Source of the DNA: Elephas maximus indicus
Taxonomy: Eukaryota; Chordata; Mammalia; Proboscidea; Elephantidae
Length of the DNA stretch: 64,000 bases
Direction of reading: 5' to 3'
NCBI RefSeq assembly: GCF_024166365.1
Contig: NC_064834.1
Span: 53,362,001-53,426,000, forward strand
The translations under genes and the position numbers were made by a program. Positions 27,255 through 38,800 of this stretch are shown one piece after another (positions within the stretch are counted from its first letter, which is position 1; each line of letters opens with the position of its first letter). The notes beneath the pieces are model-generated. The model did no database searches. It worked only from the letters and a program-made list of their open reading frames with translations, and had not been told where the DNA came from.

Positions 27255-29131
27255 CTGGTAGACACACAAGCAATAAGGGGGACGGGAGGAAGGCTGAAGC
27301 CATTCCTCCTTCACACCACATCATTTATTGGGCAATTCTTAATTATAGGCCTTGTGGTGCTAGGCTTACAGGAACCCTGACCGCCCATAGCTTATAGTCT
27401 AGTTGGAATGAGTCTTAGCCACCAGTTGGGTGCCAAAGAGCTACAGGAGTACACATCAATGGAGCAGGAGAAGCTGGGCCAGGTTCCATGAAGGAGGTGG
27501 GCTTGAGCAGAAGAGTAGAGGATACATGATGCAAGGGGCATAGCCTAGGGAAGGGGAGCATGTAGGGTCTGTATAGAGACTGCACTGCGCAATGAAGTGG
27601 AAATGGGGCAGGAGTGTGGGGAGGCCTGGAGTGGACTGGAGGCAAAGGAGAAGGCCCTCCCCTCACTCTCACCAATCTGGTGCCGCCCAGTGATTCGCAC
27701 AGGGCCAGAGCCTGACTTTAGGCGGAAGGTTACAGGTGGTTGGAGCTGGAAGTCATCGAGGCTGAGCTGGAGGAAGAAAACGATAAAGGCTTGACCCCTT
27801 CCAGTCCTCACCCTGTCTGGTAGTGAGTCCCAAAGCTTTCAATCTCCAGCCAACCCCCACTCCCACCCCCCCAGGCAGGGGTGGATTATCCAATAAGATA
27901 AGCACAGCACTTGCCTTGCTTACCAGATCATCTGTAGTGAACATACCACATGTGAAACTTTTCACTGTAGACTATTAAGTCAGCACAAGTAAGCCCGTGC
28001 TTACCTTGCTTGCTGGGTCATTCACCCCTGTCAGGGATTGCAAATTTAAAGAGAGGCTTTGATTCTCTAAGAAGGTGCTGTGGGGTTGAAAGAGAGACAG
28101 ATGCCAGCCATATCTAGAAGCAAAATCACTGATGTGGTGAAAAATGTGAAATTATTCACTACAGATGATGTGCTAAGCATGATAAACACCATGCTTACTT
28201 TGCCTATTGGCTAGTTCGCCCCTGCCCCCAAGTATGGCTTAAGAACTCACCATGGGTTGGCAGGACAACTTCAAGTTTGCCACAGGGACTGCAATCTCCT
28301 GATGGTCGTGGTTTCGTGCTACAACTTCCACCACATTACATTCATCCTTGGCCCCCTCGGTGAGGCAGAGCTGGGAAAGGTACACAGGGCTTCTACGTCT
28401 TGCAAGGCTTGAGGTGGAGCCATCTGCCCTAGAACTTGCTCAAACTCAAAGGTGCCTGGATAACCTTGCCGACGGAGTTGCCCATGTGGGGGTGAAGCAG
28501 AGGAGGTGACTCCCAGTAAAGTGGAGGAGGGAGAGGCTTGCCTAAGCTGAGCTAGTCTTCGCTGTACCCGCCGCCCCCTACCTCCTGCCTTTCCCTCACC
28601 ATGGTCAAGGCCAGCACGTGCTCGGCATCATCCTCTTCCTCTACCTTGAAGGTGAAGGAGCGGGTGCGCCCAGAGAGCTCACAACCTGGGAGAAAGAACA
28701 GTGGAAGTGTGCGCGTGGGGCGGGAACATTTCACCAAGCCCCCGTCACGTGCAACCATCGACTGACCGGCACGTTACACGCCCACCAAACGTCCCTTCTT
28801 AGAAACACCTGGGGCGCTCCCCACTGGGTTCAGGGCCCGCCGTCTTCTTCCGCTCGAGCGTCGGCGCGCGGGGCCCGCTGTCGTCAAGGTCGGCGACGGA
28901 GTCCCTCCATCCCCACCCACGTCGTGCACCCAAACGGATTCCTGTGCCTCATCCCCGCCGTTTACCTAGGCCGCCTCAGCTCCACCCCCATCCCTTCCTT
29001 TCCCCAATACCGAAGAAAAAACTGTCCATAGTGACTGGGGCCGGGACGCGCAGGCCTCCGATACCCCCCGCCCGGGCTCGGCTTTCCCGGCTCAGGAACG
29101 CTAAGGCGGCGGCGGCGGTGGCGGCGGCCAT
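27139..29131 (-). CDS. NPM3: Nucleoplasmin 3
   Basis: NPM3 is a nucleolar/nuclear member of the nucleoplasmin histone-chaperone family. It binds NPM1, affects ribosome biogenesis and helps sperm-chromatin decondensation. Coding exons join(29011-29131, 28600-28685, 28251-28370, 27673-27766, 27139-27254) give 178 aa, equal to the human length. An Ala-rich N-terminus leads into the core domain (about residues 36-145), with TMDSFFFG, 'CELSGRTRSFTFKVEEEDD', 'EHVLALTM' and 'DDFQLQPPVTFRLKSGSGPV'. An acidic tract (about 146-163, Glu/Ser/Asp) follows, then a short 'PAKKQGGRP' end. There is no long basic C-terminus like that of NPM1, as expected for NPM3. The ATG has A at -3 and G at +4. Confidence 0.97.
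27673..27766 (-). CDS. NPM3: NPM3 coding exon 4
   Basis: Residues 110-140 (LSLDDFQLQP to GRHQI), donor ATT G/GTGAGA, phase 1. Encodes the last core beta strands. Confidence 0.96.
27876..28030. mobile_element. MITE-like element with hAT-type ends
   Basis: It begins CAGGGGTGGATTATCC and ends GGGTCATTCACCCCTG, so the termini are inverted repeats with the CAGGGGTG pattern of hAT/Charlie transposons. Internal blocks 'gcacttgccttgcttacc' and 'cgtgcttaccttgcttgc' recur. No clear 8-bp target duplication remains. The family name is not known to me. Confidence 0.5.
28130..28224. mobile_element. Second, inverted copy of the same MITE end
   Basis: Its reverse complement, starting CAGGGGCGAACTAGCCAAT and containing 'atcatctgtagtgaata', aligns along about 90 bp with the left half of the 27876 element. 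Confidence 0.5.
28251..28370 (-). CDS. NPM3: NPM3 coding exon 3 (120 nt)
   Basis: Residues 70-109 (LCLTEGAKDE to KLSCQPM), phase 0 both sides. Acceptor 'cctttcccag', donor ATG/GTGAGT. Confidence 0.96.
28600..28685 (-). CDS. NPM3: NPM3 coding exon 2
   Basis: Completes Gly41 and encodes CELSGRTRSF to VLALTM (42-69). Acceptor 'ctttctcccag', donor ATG/GTGAGG. Confidence 0.96.
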
Positions 29132-29260
29132 GCTGCAAGAACCTTCTTGAAACTCCGCCTCCGACACGTACAAAGCCAGTGACACACGGCCAGTTCCGGC
29201 CCCGCCTCTTAAAGGAGACTCCCAGACTGAGAATGGACCGAGGTGGGACCGGTGCCTGGC
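28780..29260 (-). promoter_or_regulatory. NPM3: NPM3 CpG-island promoter
   Basis: A CpG-rich stretch spans exon 1. Upstream, around 29193-29207, 'cagttccggccccgcctc' combines an ETS-type TTCCGG with an SP1 box, typical of housekeeping promoters without TATA. Confidence 0.6.
29011..29131 (-). CDS. NPM3: NPM3 exon 1, start codon
   Basis: ATG at 29129-29131. MAAATAAAAL to MDSFFF plus one base, donor G/GTATTG. The Ala run comes from a GCC-repeat-like stretch. Confidence 0.96.
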
Positions 29261-29419
29261 TTCCCGCCCAGGAGGCTTCTGCTCAGACCTGTGTCAAGAC
29301 CGCAAAGAAAGGGCGTAACATTACAGAAGCATGGATTTGGGGTTACTGTTAACGTCCTTGCTTATTTCCACGATCAAGGCTCTGTGAAAGCATCTTCTGC
29401 CTCCCTTTTCTTCAGCCCC

Positions 29420-29817
29420 TTGTTGTTGGGTGCTGTCAAGTGGGTTCCGACTCATAGCGACCCTCTATCAAGCATGATGTCCTTCTCGAAGGACTGATCC
29501 CTCCTGACATATCCAAAGTACGTGAGACAAAGTCTCGCCATCCTTGCTTTCTAAAGAGCATTCTGGTTGTACTTCTTCCAATATTTGTTGATTCTTCTGG
29601 CTGTCGTATATTCACTATTCTTTGCCAACACCCTAATTTAAAGACATCAATGCTTCTTTCTTCCTTATTCATTGTCCAACTTTCGGTATGCATATGATGC
29701 AACTGAAAATACCACGGCTTGGGTCAAGCACACCTTAGTCCTCAAAGCGACACTTCTGCTTTTTAACACTTAAAGAGGTCTTTTGCAGATTTGCCCAATG
29801 CAATATGTCGTTTGATT
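29420..29817 (-). mobile_element. RTE LINE 3'-end fragment
   Basis: The plus strand starts 'ttgttgttgggtgctgtcaag' and 'gttccgactcatagcgaccc', then continues as LINE sequence ('ccaatatttgttgattcttc', 'ggtatgcatatgatgc'). It resembles afrotherian RTE (BovB-like) elements in antisense. Its first 40 bases look like the AfroSINE 3' end, which suggests the SINE borrows RTE machinery. Confidence 0.65.
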
Positions 29818-30690
29818 TTTTGACTACTCCTAGCACCCTCTATAGTTGCCCACTCTTCCAACCCAGAGTAAGATTTGTTGAGGAACGGAGGTAAGCCTTT
29901 CCTACTCCCTTCCCTAGCATAGGCAGGTTTCAGGGCAGCCTGAGTTCTTACAAAAGGATATGCACTTAACAGCTTCATGCTTGGCGTAACTTTTGACCCA
30001 AGAGAAGCCAAGGAGCCTGAAGACTTTCCATTCCAGGTTATTTCCACTCAAACTCACCCCAACTCCTCCATCTTCCTAGCCTAAGCATCTCCAAGATACG
30101 CTTCCTGCCCAAATGACACCTTCCTGTAGCACACTTGCCTCCCTCAACTGTCTTCTTTGAGCATCATATGCTTGCCTTGCTAGTACAGCACAAGTTAGCT
30201 CAGATGTGGGACCCACTGCTTGCTCTGACAGAACCACCCTTTACACCGTCTTTGAATTTGATTCCAAAATAGCCCAAGCACATCCTTCCTCCTTGGATTC
30301 TTCCCAACCTCACACAATTTGGGTTACTCCCCCCACCCGACCCTATCTTTCACCTTTTGAGCAAGAATCAGGCGAATTCTGCATTCCCTACCCTATTAGA
30401 TGGCAGATAATCTTTCAAACTAGCTTTCCTATTTTACACCCAGGTTACAACTGTGGCAAGAGGTGACTTGGCCAGGAACTGGTCTGCTTTTTTAGGCTTG
30501 TGCCCCTGCCTTGATGATAATCTGGAAGGAAACCCTTTAGACAGGCAGCAGTGGGGAAAACTGCCTTCAAGATCTAGGCCCAAACTTCAAACAGCTGTGG
30601 AAATAAGTAATGCCTGCTTGTAGGCAAGGTGTGAAGGACCTGAAAAAAGGTAGGAGGCAGAAACAGGAACATGATTCACACAACACAACA
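29818..30690. other. NPM3-OGA spacer
   Basis: Unique sequence with no gene, ending at the OGA poly(A) region. Confidence 0.45.
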
Positions 30691-32760
30691 CTACACACGT
30701 TTACTTCAAGTTTTATTTTGCCTCTTGCATGGTCTTCAGATAGTTTTACAGTTTGTTTGCTACAGAAACCGAGATGTGCTCTGAACAATAAAGTGTCATT
30801 CCAACCTTAGTAAAAACGCATAACCATGGAAGATGTCAGCATAGCACTTTTACTATCCTACAGTGATGAAGGTTTAGGCCTGGACATCTGTTTCACAGTT
30901 CAGCATCTGTGACCAGAATACTGGCCAAAATGATTATTGAAAGCCAAGATAAAGCCAAAGCAAACTTGATAAAAATCCTGATTCCACAGGAGGCTGACCC
31001 TAAAATCCTCCAGATAAAATGCTAGTGTTGTCCACTAGTGTATGAAATACACTCAAAAGGAAAACTGAGTGATATTCAGCTGTTGGAAACAATATCTAGC
31101 AGGTATATTCCCCTTTCACTTCCTCTCAGCCCTCAAAAAAGCAAACTTGGTTCTTGCTTTCCAACATACCTTATCTTTCTATTAGGTAAAGGTTTCTACT
31201 CTGAAAATGAAGAGGACTCCTTCCTTCCCTTCCCTTCCCTTCTCACCCATTTAATGCACTCTCATGCCTTGGTTGAAGTCAAACTTGGTATAAAACTTTA
31301 AGACTCTCTCAAAGCCCACACTGATGGGAGTTCTATGAAGGAAAATATTTCACTTTTCCTTCTTCTTGCCCCTCCTGCCTCACTCAGCTCAAAGCTGAAC
31401 AGCTGATGCAAAACTGTAGGGAAGCAAAATAACATAATGCTTTCACGAATCTATGAAGAAGTCAGCCAGCCATGATGAAAAAATGATTCCCGTGGAGATT
31501 ACCTGCCAGCCTCATGCTCAGGCCCCTTAAAAACATCAAGTCCAAATTAAAATACATGAAGCTTTCAGAATTGGTGGTTAAAGAGGGGGAAAAAAAAAGT
31601 AACCATAAAGCATTGGTTAAAATGTACTCATTCTTTCTTTTAAAAATTAGATACAAACATGCAAGAATTAAAGACTCTGATTTAATAAAACCAGTACTAA
31701 CAGGTCCTGAAATTAAAGGACAACTGATCTGAAGGAAATGAGACCAATTAGTCCCTGAACCCTACTTGACAGGTGTCAAAACTAACATTTCACATGCTGA
31801 CCTGCTATTGTTAATTTCCCAAAGTGACTGTACTCTGCAACAGACTGAGTCCTACTTACAGAAGTTAGGCTCTCGTACCCCAAATGGTCATAGCCTAGCC
31901 CTAGGTGGGAGGCACTTTAAAAATAAAAAAACTTCTTCAAAAAAAAAAAACAAAAAAACCACAAAGATAGAAGCAAATCCATTTTCCACTATGATTTACA
32001 TTATTCAAAGTGCCATCCTGAACTAACACCTTCTCATTTTTTAAAGAAAAAAAAAAAAAATTACAAAAACAGTAAACACAAGAATAATCAGGTTACAGCT
32101 AGTTTATATACAAAGAAATTTACAAGTTTGTCATTTTGAGGCTTTTGCCACAACTGCACATTTGTCCCTACAAAGCACAACATGCCTAAACCAAAGGTCG
32201 CTACAGGAGACAACTGGCTACGGCTTTACAAAAAGCAAAAAAACTGCCCAAAACTGAAATCATTTATTCAGCTTAAACTAATGCCACAACCATCCCACTT
32301 TGGAATCTCCACCCTGAAGCCTCCAAAACCCATTAAATCTTTCTCATCTCTGCCATGTCCCCAAAGAATGAAACATTTCATTCAATAAACCAAAGAAGAT
32401 GACAGAAATGATTTTGATTACTCTTAGGTGAGAAATGCAACCACACTGGATTCAGAACACAGTGCTGACTACATTTATTGAAGACCCCTTCGCTATAAGC
32501 CCATGTAAGAGGTCTTGGCACCTAACGTAAGACCCAAAAAGGAGGCCCACACCTGTTTCATACAGGGTTTGCAGCAATACTACCTTCTTCCAACCAGTGA
32601 GTATTCTGAATGTGTGATGGATCAGTTTTACATAGTCTTCTTTGTTTCCTATCCAATTAGCTGATCTGTTGCCACTCCATAAGCTGAACTGTATGAAGAC
32701 CCCAACCACCACCCACCAGGTAGTTAGGAGACTTTGGACAGTTCACAATGCCAATAAACG
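30690..32760 (-). other. OGA: OGA 3'UTR
   Basis: About 2.07 kb from the TGA to a canonical AATAAA at 30712-30717. Other minus-strand AATAAA hexamers at 32474-32479 and 32263-32268 could yield short-UTR forms. A CCTTC-rich tract lies near 31220-31250. It is SINE-free. Confidence 0.7.
30712..30717 (-). terminator. OGA: OGA distal polyadenylation signal AATAAA
   Basis: Canonical signal; cleavage is expected near 30.69 kb. The 3'UTR length it implies is consistent with a long-UTR OGA transcript. Confidence 0.65.
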
Positions 32761-32897
32761 TCACAGGCTCCGGCCAAGTATAACCACATCCTTTGGAAAG
32801 CCTTCCATTTTTGCAATTTCAAAGCAGCCTAACTTGCTGTAAAATTCCAGAATTCTTTTATCATCTGGTCTCACTTCACAGAAAGCCCCCCGAGAGC
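32761..32897 (-). CDS. OGA: OGA exon 16, stop
   Basis: Residues 876-919 ([10 protein letters not shown] to VILGRSL), TGA at 32761-32763. Acceptor 'ttctatttctag'. End of the acetyltransferase-like fold. Confidence 0.97.
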
Positions 32898-35800
32898 CTA
32901 GAAATAGAACAAATATTCAAAACGTAAATAAGTCACTTAATTAGTAGAACTGTGGGTATGAATTGGGATTAATCTTTCCGGTGCAGTGGTTAAGTGCTTA
33001 GCTGCTAACCAAAATGTTGGCGGATCCAATCTACCAGCTGTTCCACAGGACAAAGATGTGGCAATCTGTTTCCGTAAACATCTACAGCCTTGAAAACCCT
33101 ATGGAGCAGTTCTACTCTGTCCTATAGGGTCACTGAGTCGGGATTTGAGTCGACAGCAATGGGTCAGTGGGTTTAACATTCAATAGTGACTGAATCTCTT
33201 CCCCAGAAAAAAAATCTCTCAGGGAAGAGGGTGTAAGAAATTTCAAGGCAAAGAACACCTCAGTTCAAAACATATAAAGGTGTATGCCTTTGAGGCGCCT
33301 GAAGGGCAGGACCTATCCCAGCATATGTCACAAGCCAAGATAAGCAGACTGTGCTGTATATTCTAAGACACACCTCATGTACCTATGTGATTCAGTTCCA
33401 AGCACAATGCTGAGAACTGGGCTTGTTTAAATTCGTCCACAAAAGGGACACAACTGACTCAAATAATATACAGATGCAACAATAAACCAGGAGCATTTGC
33501 AAATATCAGCATCCTCTAATGAGTCAGCAAACTATTTGTTTTTGTATGACCCAACAGCAAAAAATGTTGTTTTCGTTTCTAAAGCGTTGTTTAAAAGACT
33601 ATGCAGCAGAGACCGTATGTATCCCTCAAAACCTAAAATATTTACTACCTGGCCTTCTTGCACCACTAACAATTTAGAAACCAAAGCATGCATGTTGGGT
33701 AAATGAGTGTAAATTCACCATAACTCACTTCTTTTTTTATCCTATAACATAGTCCTGTCCCCACCTTGCCCAAACACCAGCAACTCTGCAAATACGTACT
33801 CACCATTAGCCTTGAGTGAAGACAGCAGGCAAGCCATCATGCTTTTGGCCACGCTTGGATCAGTTACTTTTTTATGAATATCCATCTTTATCAGAGAAGG
33901 AAAGTTGGCAAGGAAAGTTTCTGGCAATACTTCCTGTTCTTCATGGAAACTCAACATTATTTTCTGAAAAAAATCAGAATCTCTTGACTTTCAGGAGCTA
34001 CCCATTATTTATGTATATCCCAAGTATAGAACTCATCAAATAGGAAAAGGAAAGCAATATTCACTAACTCTTCCTGCCATTACATAATTATCACATGATG
34101 AATGCATAGCTTGTAATTCCAGCTGAAGCATTTTAAGTTTTAAAAAGTTTGTCTAAATGCAATGTGGTATCCTGGATGGAATCCTGCGGACTAAAAAAAA
34201 AGACATTAGTGGAAAACTGTTGAAATCCAAATAAAGTGTGGTGTTTAGTTCAAACTCATGTACCGATGTTGGTCTCTTAACCCCGTTGCTGTTGAGTCGA
34301 TTCCAACTCATAACGACCCTACAGGACAGAGTAGAGCTGCCCCATAGGGTTTCCAATGAGTGGCTGGTGGATTCAAACCGCCGACCTTTTGATTAGCAGC
34401 AGAGCCTTCAACCCCTGTGCCACCAGGGCTCCGTGCTGGTCTCTGAGACTTGACAAATACATGATGGTAACGTAAGATGCTCACATAAGGAGAAAAGGGT
34501 GGAGGGGATACAAAAAGTCTGTATTATCTTGGTGAACTTTTCTGTAAATCTAAAATTCTTCGAAATAAAACATTTATTATAATAAAAGTTTGTAATAGAC
34601 AAGCTGGTTATTCATGTTCCTATGCCGAAAACTGCAACTGTCAGATGTGGAACAGAACACATCGACAGCTCAATCACAAGCATGCTGTAGTGTTAGTGTC
34701 AAGGCTATCCCAAGTATCGAGGTCACCCCAAATCAGCCTCTCTGTATTACCTAACTGTCTGGCTAAGGACAGAAGATAAATAGCAATAAACTACACAGAG
34801 AATGTGAATTATTTTGGTATGGGCAAGAGGGGTGGAGAATTTTAGAAAATGGGAAGCGCCACAACATGGAAGAATAAGAGTCCAAATATAGATCTAAAAT
34901 TATTTGCTGAGCATAAAAGTTACCCTCAAGAAGGAACTATAAAAAACAAACATATGCTCATATATAAACCAAAAAATTATAAACTCAACAATGTGGGGCA
35001 CATTTCTTTTAGGAGAAAAAATTCATTGACATAGATCAAGGACTGCTCCTAACAGAAGGCAACTCTTCAAGAAGTTCAGCCCTATTATCTTTTAATCACA
35101 CTAAAATATGCATTACTGAAAAGGCAAGCTAGCCTCCTGTCAAACCACCAAATGAGATACTTTAATTATCTAAACTTTTCCCGAGTACCCAATGCACACA
35201 CCACGGTCTATATATTGAGGAACTATTATAATACTCTTATATAATAAAAAGCTGTTCTAACAAAGGGAACAGTGAACAATGTCATGCTAAGAATAAGTCC
35301 TAAATGGTGATTACTACACAACATGATGAATGTAATTAGTGTCACTGAATTGTACACGTAAAATGGTAGAAATGGGAAATGTTTTGGTATATATATTTTA
35401 CCACAAAAAGAAAAAAAAAGCCCCGAGAATTCTTTTTTGTGAGAAATTAAATCAGAAAGCACTGAGATTTTATGATGCATCTGCCTACCTCTCTATTTTA
35501 GTAAATACTTCACGGAAAAAAAAATTCCCATAATTCTAAACTTGTGCATTACCTCAGCCTCAGAGAGTTCTTTGTCACCATTTGGCTTGGTATACTTCTC
35601 CTGCATGAAGGGAATCCAGGAGATTTTACATTTTTTAATGAAGGGGGTCACATCTACAGTGCCCAGGGCATAACCACATATGCCATCTTCATCTTCTAGG
35701 ACAAAGCAGTAGTCCAAGCTGAGAGAAAGCAGCCCTCCTACTAACCTGCTCAGAAAGAAAGAGGCCAGAGTGAAGTCTATAAGTTATTAACACAAAATCT

Positions 35801-38800
35801 CAGACTTCATTAATATATACCAAGACCTTAAAGCACTTGAATGACAACCTATGGAAACTATATTTCATGTCAGAAAAAACTGGAAATGTACACATTAATA
35901 TTCAGGTTTTACTGAAGTAAAGTGGGATTAAAAAAATTTTTTTTTCACTCATTACCTCCCCTCAAGAGCTATGATACACCTGGCTATCAAATGTCTACTC
36001 CCAAATCCAAAGACTCATCACATACTTGTCTCCAATAAGGTCAGGCTGACTTTGAAAAGGTAAACCCATTCCGTCATCATACATTTCTCTGCAAATCTTG
36101 TACACGGAAGCCTGAAAATATAATCTAGTTAAGCAAAACATCAAGAAAAATGTTAACAAAATCTAATAGCAATATGATTCATAAGTCTGTCTGGATCTCT
36201 AGAAGAGGGAGTATCAAAAGAGCTGGCCTGTTACAGATACCACCTCAGTTCTGTTAAATAAAGGTTTATGCACTGAGTTAGACTCATAAAACCAGTGGAA
36301 AAACAGCATGGTTTCAGAAAATAATGAGAATTGCCTTGCAAGGAATAATTTCAGTAGTAAGTAATAGACACAAAATCTACCAAACTATGAGACTAAAAGT
36401 TATCAGTCTTCTATATGTTAACAATACTTCTAGATTATTTTAAACCTTTAAATAGGCTTACTTCTTTCTTTGGCTGAGCCAATAGCCTACAGGCACTTCA
36501 CAACCAAAACCTAAGAGAATATTAATATATACTGGAGAAAATTAGCTACCTAAGGACGACACATTCAGACACATTGACTCTTCAGTAACTCCAATCTTGA
36601 ATGTATTTCATTTGACTTTTTGAGGGGAGGACTTAAAGTGTTTAGCACAAGATGTTAAGAATCTGAACTCTTCAGGTTATTTCTCAAATCTCTCTGTACA
36701 TGTTCTCCCTCCTGTGGTCGATGTTTTTTTTACTTTCTTCATCTAAATTTTGTATGTTAAGATGCAGAACAGACTCTTTTAACCACTGAATTTAAAGGAA
36801 AGCAGTAAGTGTACACCACAGCCATATACCAACTTGGTATGTAGACAATTACCTCATCTTTAGGAAAATATGGCCTGATAGTATAAACTTTGGAGGTAGG
36901 AGTCAGCGGGGGTGGTTGAAAAAAGAGATCATTTGCCCCATCAATTGGCAGCAAACGCTGTGGGAAGAAAAAAAAGGAGATACATCACTGTTAGGAAGAT
37001 GCTCATTTACTCAAATGGGTGTGCACTGCAGATTACCAACTTAACACTAACTGGCTACTGCAGGCAGACCTACAGAAGAGGGGTGTACTATGCTTTACTA
37101 ATAAAAACACCTCTTTGCTGGGGGAGGGGAGAGCCTCAGAACAGAAATTACCCAAACTGAGTTACATAGCTTTAGTGGCATATTAATGGGGGCTTAAATT
37201 TACAGTAAAAAAACATAACAACAACAAAAAAAACTATTCCAATTATGACAAATCTACTTTTTTAAACCAATCTTATATAGACCATCTCTCTACTAAAAGA
37301 TGGCAGAACAGAATGTCAGGAGGAGAGGTTTGGTCTGAAGAGGGTTATCTGTCCAGGAGACGCTTTATCCCCAAAGCAATGCGCTTCAGTTTGCTGTGCG
37401 CAGCAGAGCACCTGTTGAGGGGAGAAAAGTAGAGCACCTGAAAAGTCCATGAACAAATTTTAATTTCAAAGAAGCTTTACAGTTTATTCAAATTGTCATT
37501 AATGGACTGTTCTTTCAAGCACAAGCTATATTTATAAAATAATTGAAAAGGTATCCAAAGATCTTTCACCATTCATTTGCATGGTTGTTCATCTATTTTG
37601 CTCATGGAATTTCCACTGGCAGACAAGCATGCGCGCATTGTGCATTGCGGGCGCAGATTAAAATGCTGTGCGACCTGCAAAGAAACAATGTGAAGTGTAT
37701 ACCTAGAGCCGCTGCGCTTCGCGGGCGCGGGGGAATTGGCAGCATCTCCTTCAGAAATTACTGTGAAAGAGGAGGAAAATTTGATTTAAAATCCAGCTAT
37801 GTAACTAAATTGAATTTGGGACCAGAAAGCCTTCGGCAGACCAATCCTTCCAGCCATCTGATGCGCAACATAAGGTTTCTCATAAAACAAAGAAAATGTC
37901 AATTCAGTTGTGAATTCATATTGATACCTGGAACTCTCCTGCTAGACCACCTCTAAAGGCCCAGGGTTCTTGGTCTCCAATTAAGAACTGTGCTGAAGAA
38001 TGACTACGACACCCTGTTGAGATCAGATCCAAGCGAAGAATGTTACGAGAAAGGGGATTTCCTGGGGTCTCAAATGTCCAACAAACTAACAAATACTTTG
38101 TGGAACTAGCTCTCTAACAATAATCATCCAGGGTTTCAGGGCAAGGCTGTGATAATAATTATTTTTAAAAATAAGTAATGGAGTTCCGATACTGATGTTC
38201 CTTCCTCTGGTTAATAAATAATCACTGTTATCAGTTCTACTGATATAGATAATAGGAAGGAAGTCCTGAGTTTGAATAAAGTTTATATAGCCCCTGGATA
38301 CAGTTATAAAAATCAAGCCACCTAGTTGCTCTTTAATGAAATTTCAGTAACATAATCTGAAATAAATGAGATGAGACAAATCTTATTATCACAGCCCATG
38401 AAGGAGTTAAACCTGTCTGAAGTCACATTTTACATTTTGAGGAAGGGTACAGGAAAGGGAAAAAAGGGAGAAAAGGGTTAATCTTGTCAGAAAACTAAGG
38501 TCAGCAGAATAATTAAAAGAAACTATTCAAAAAGCTGAACCAAACACAATGAAAACTTTTTTTCTGATGAGGACAATCCAAGCTCAGACTTAGCTAGTTA
38601 TTAATACCATAGTCTGTCAGATTCTGAGAACTAAGGGAAGTCAACTGATGCTCCTTTTAAGACCCTTCTGTTAAAAGTATGACAGCATCCAGTTCCTCTC
38701 ATCAACCATTATAATCTGTACAATACACGGAATGCACGCATGGAATGGCAAGCTCTCAGGCCCAGAAGTCAGCAGTAAGTTCGCTGCTTAAGCAACTTCA

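Larger units (their letters stand above)
27767..28250 (-). other. NPM3: NPM3 intron 3 with DNA-transposon remnants
   Basis: A short intron largely occupied by two related palindromic elements (27876-28030 and 28130-28224). Confidence 0.7.
33964..35552 (-). other. OGA: OGA intron 14
   Basis: A 1.6-kb intron with an AfroSINE and two old L1 3' ends. No other gene content. Confidence 0.85.

Noticed and set aside
37543-37956. 137-codon plus-strand frame overlapping OGA exon 11
   Set aside because: Antisense to a confirmed exon and spanning intron; no recognisable domain.
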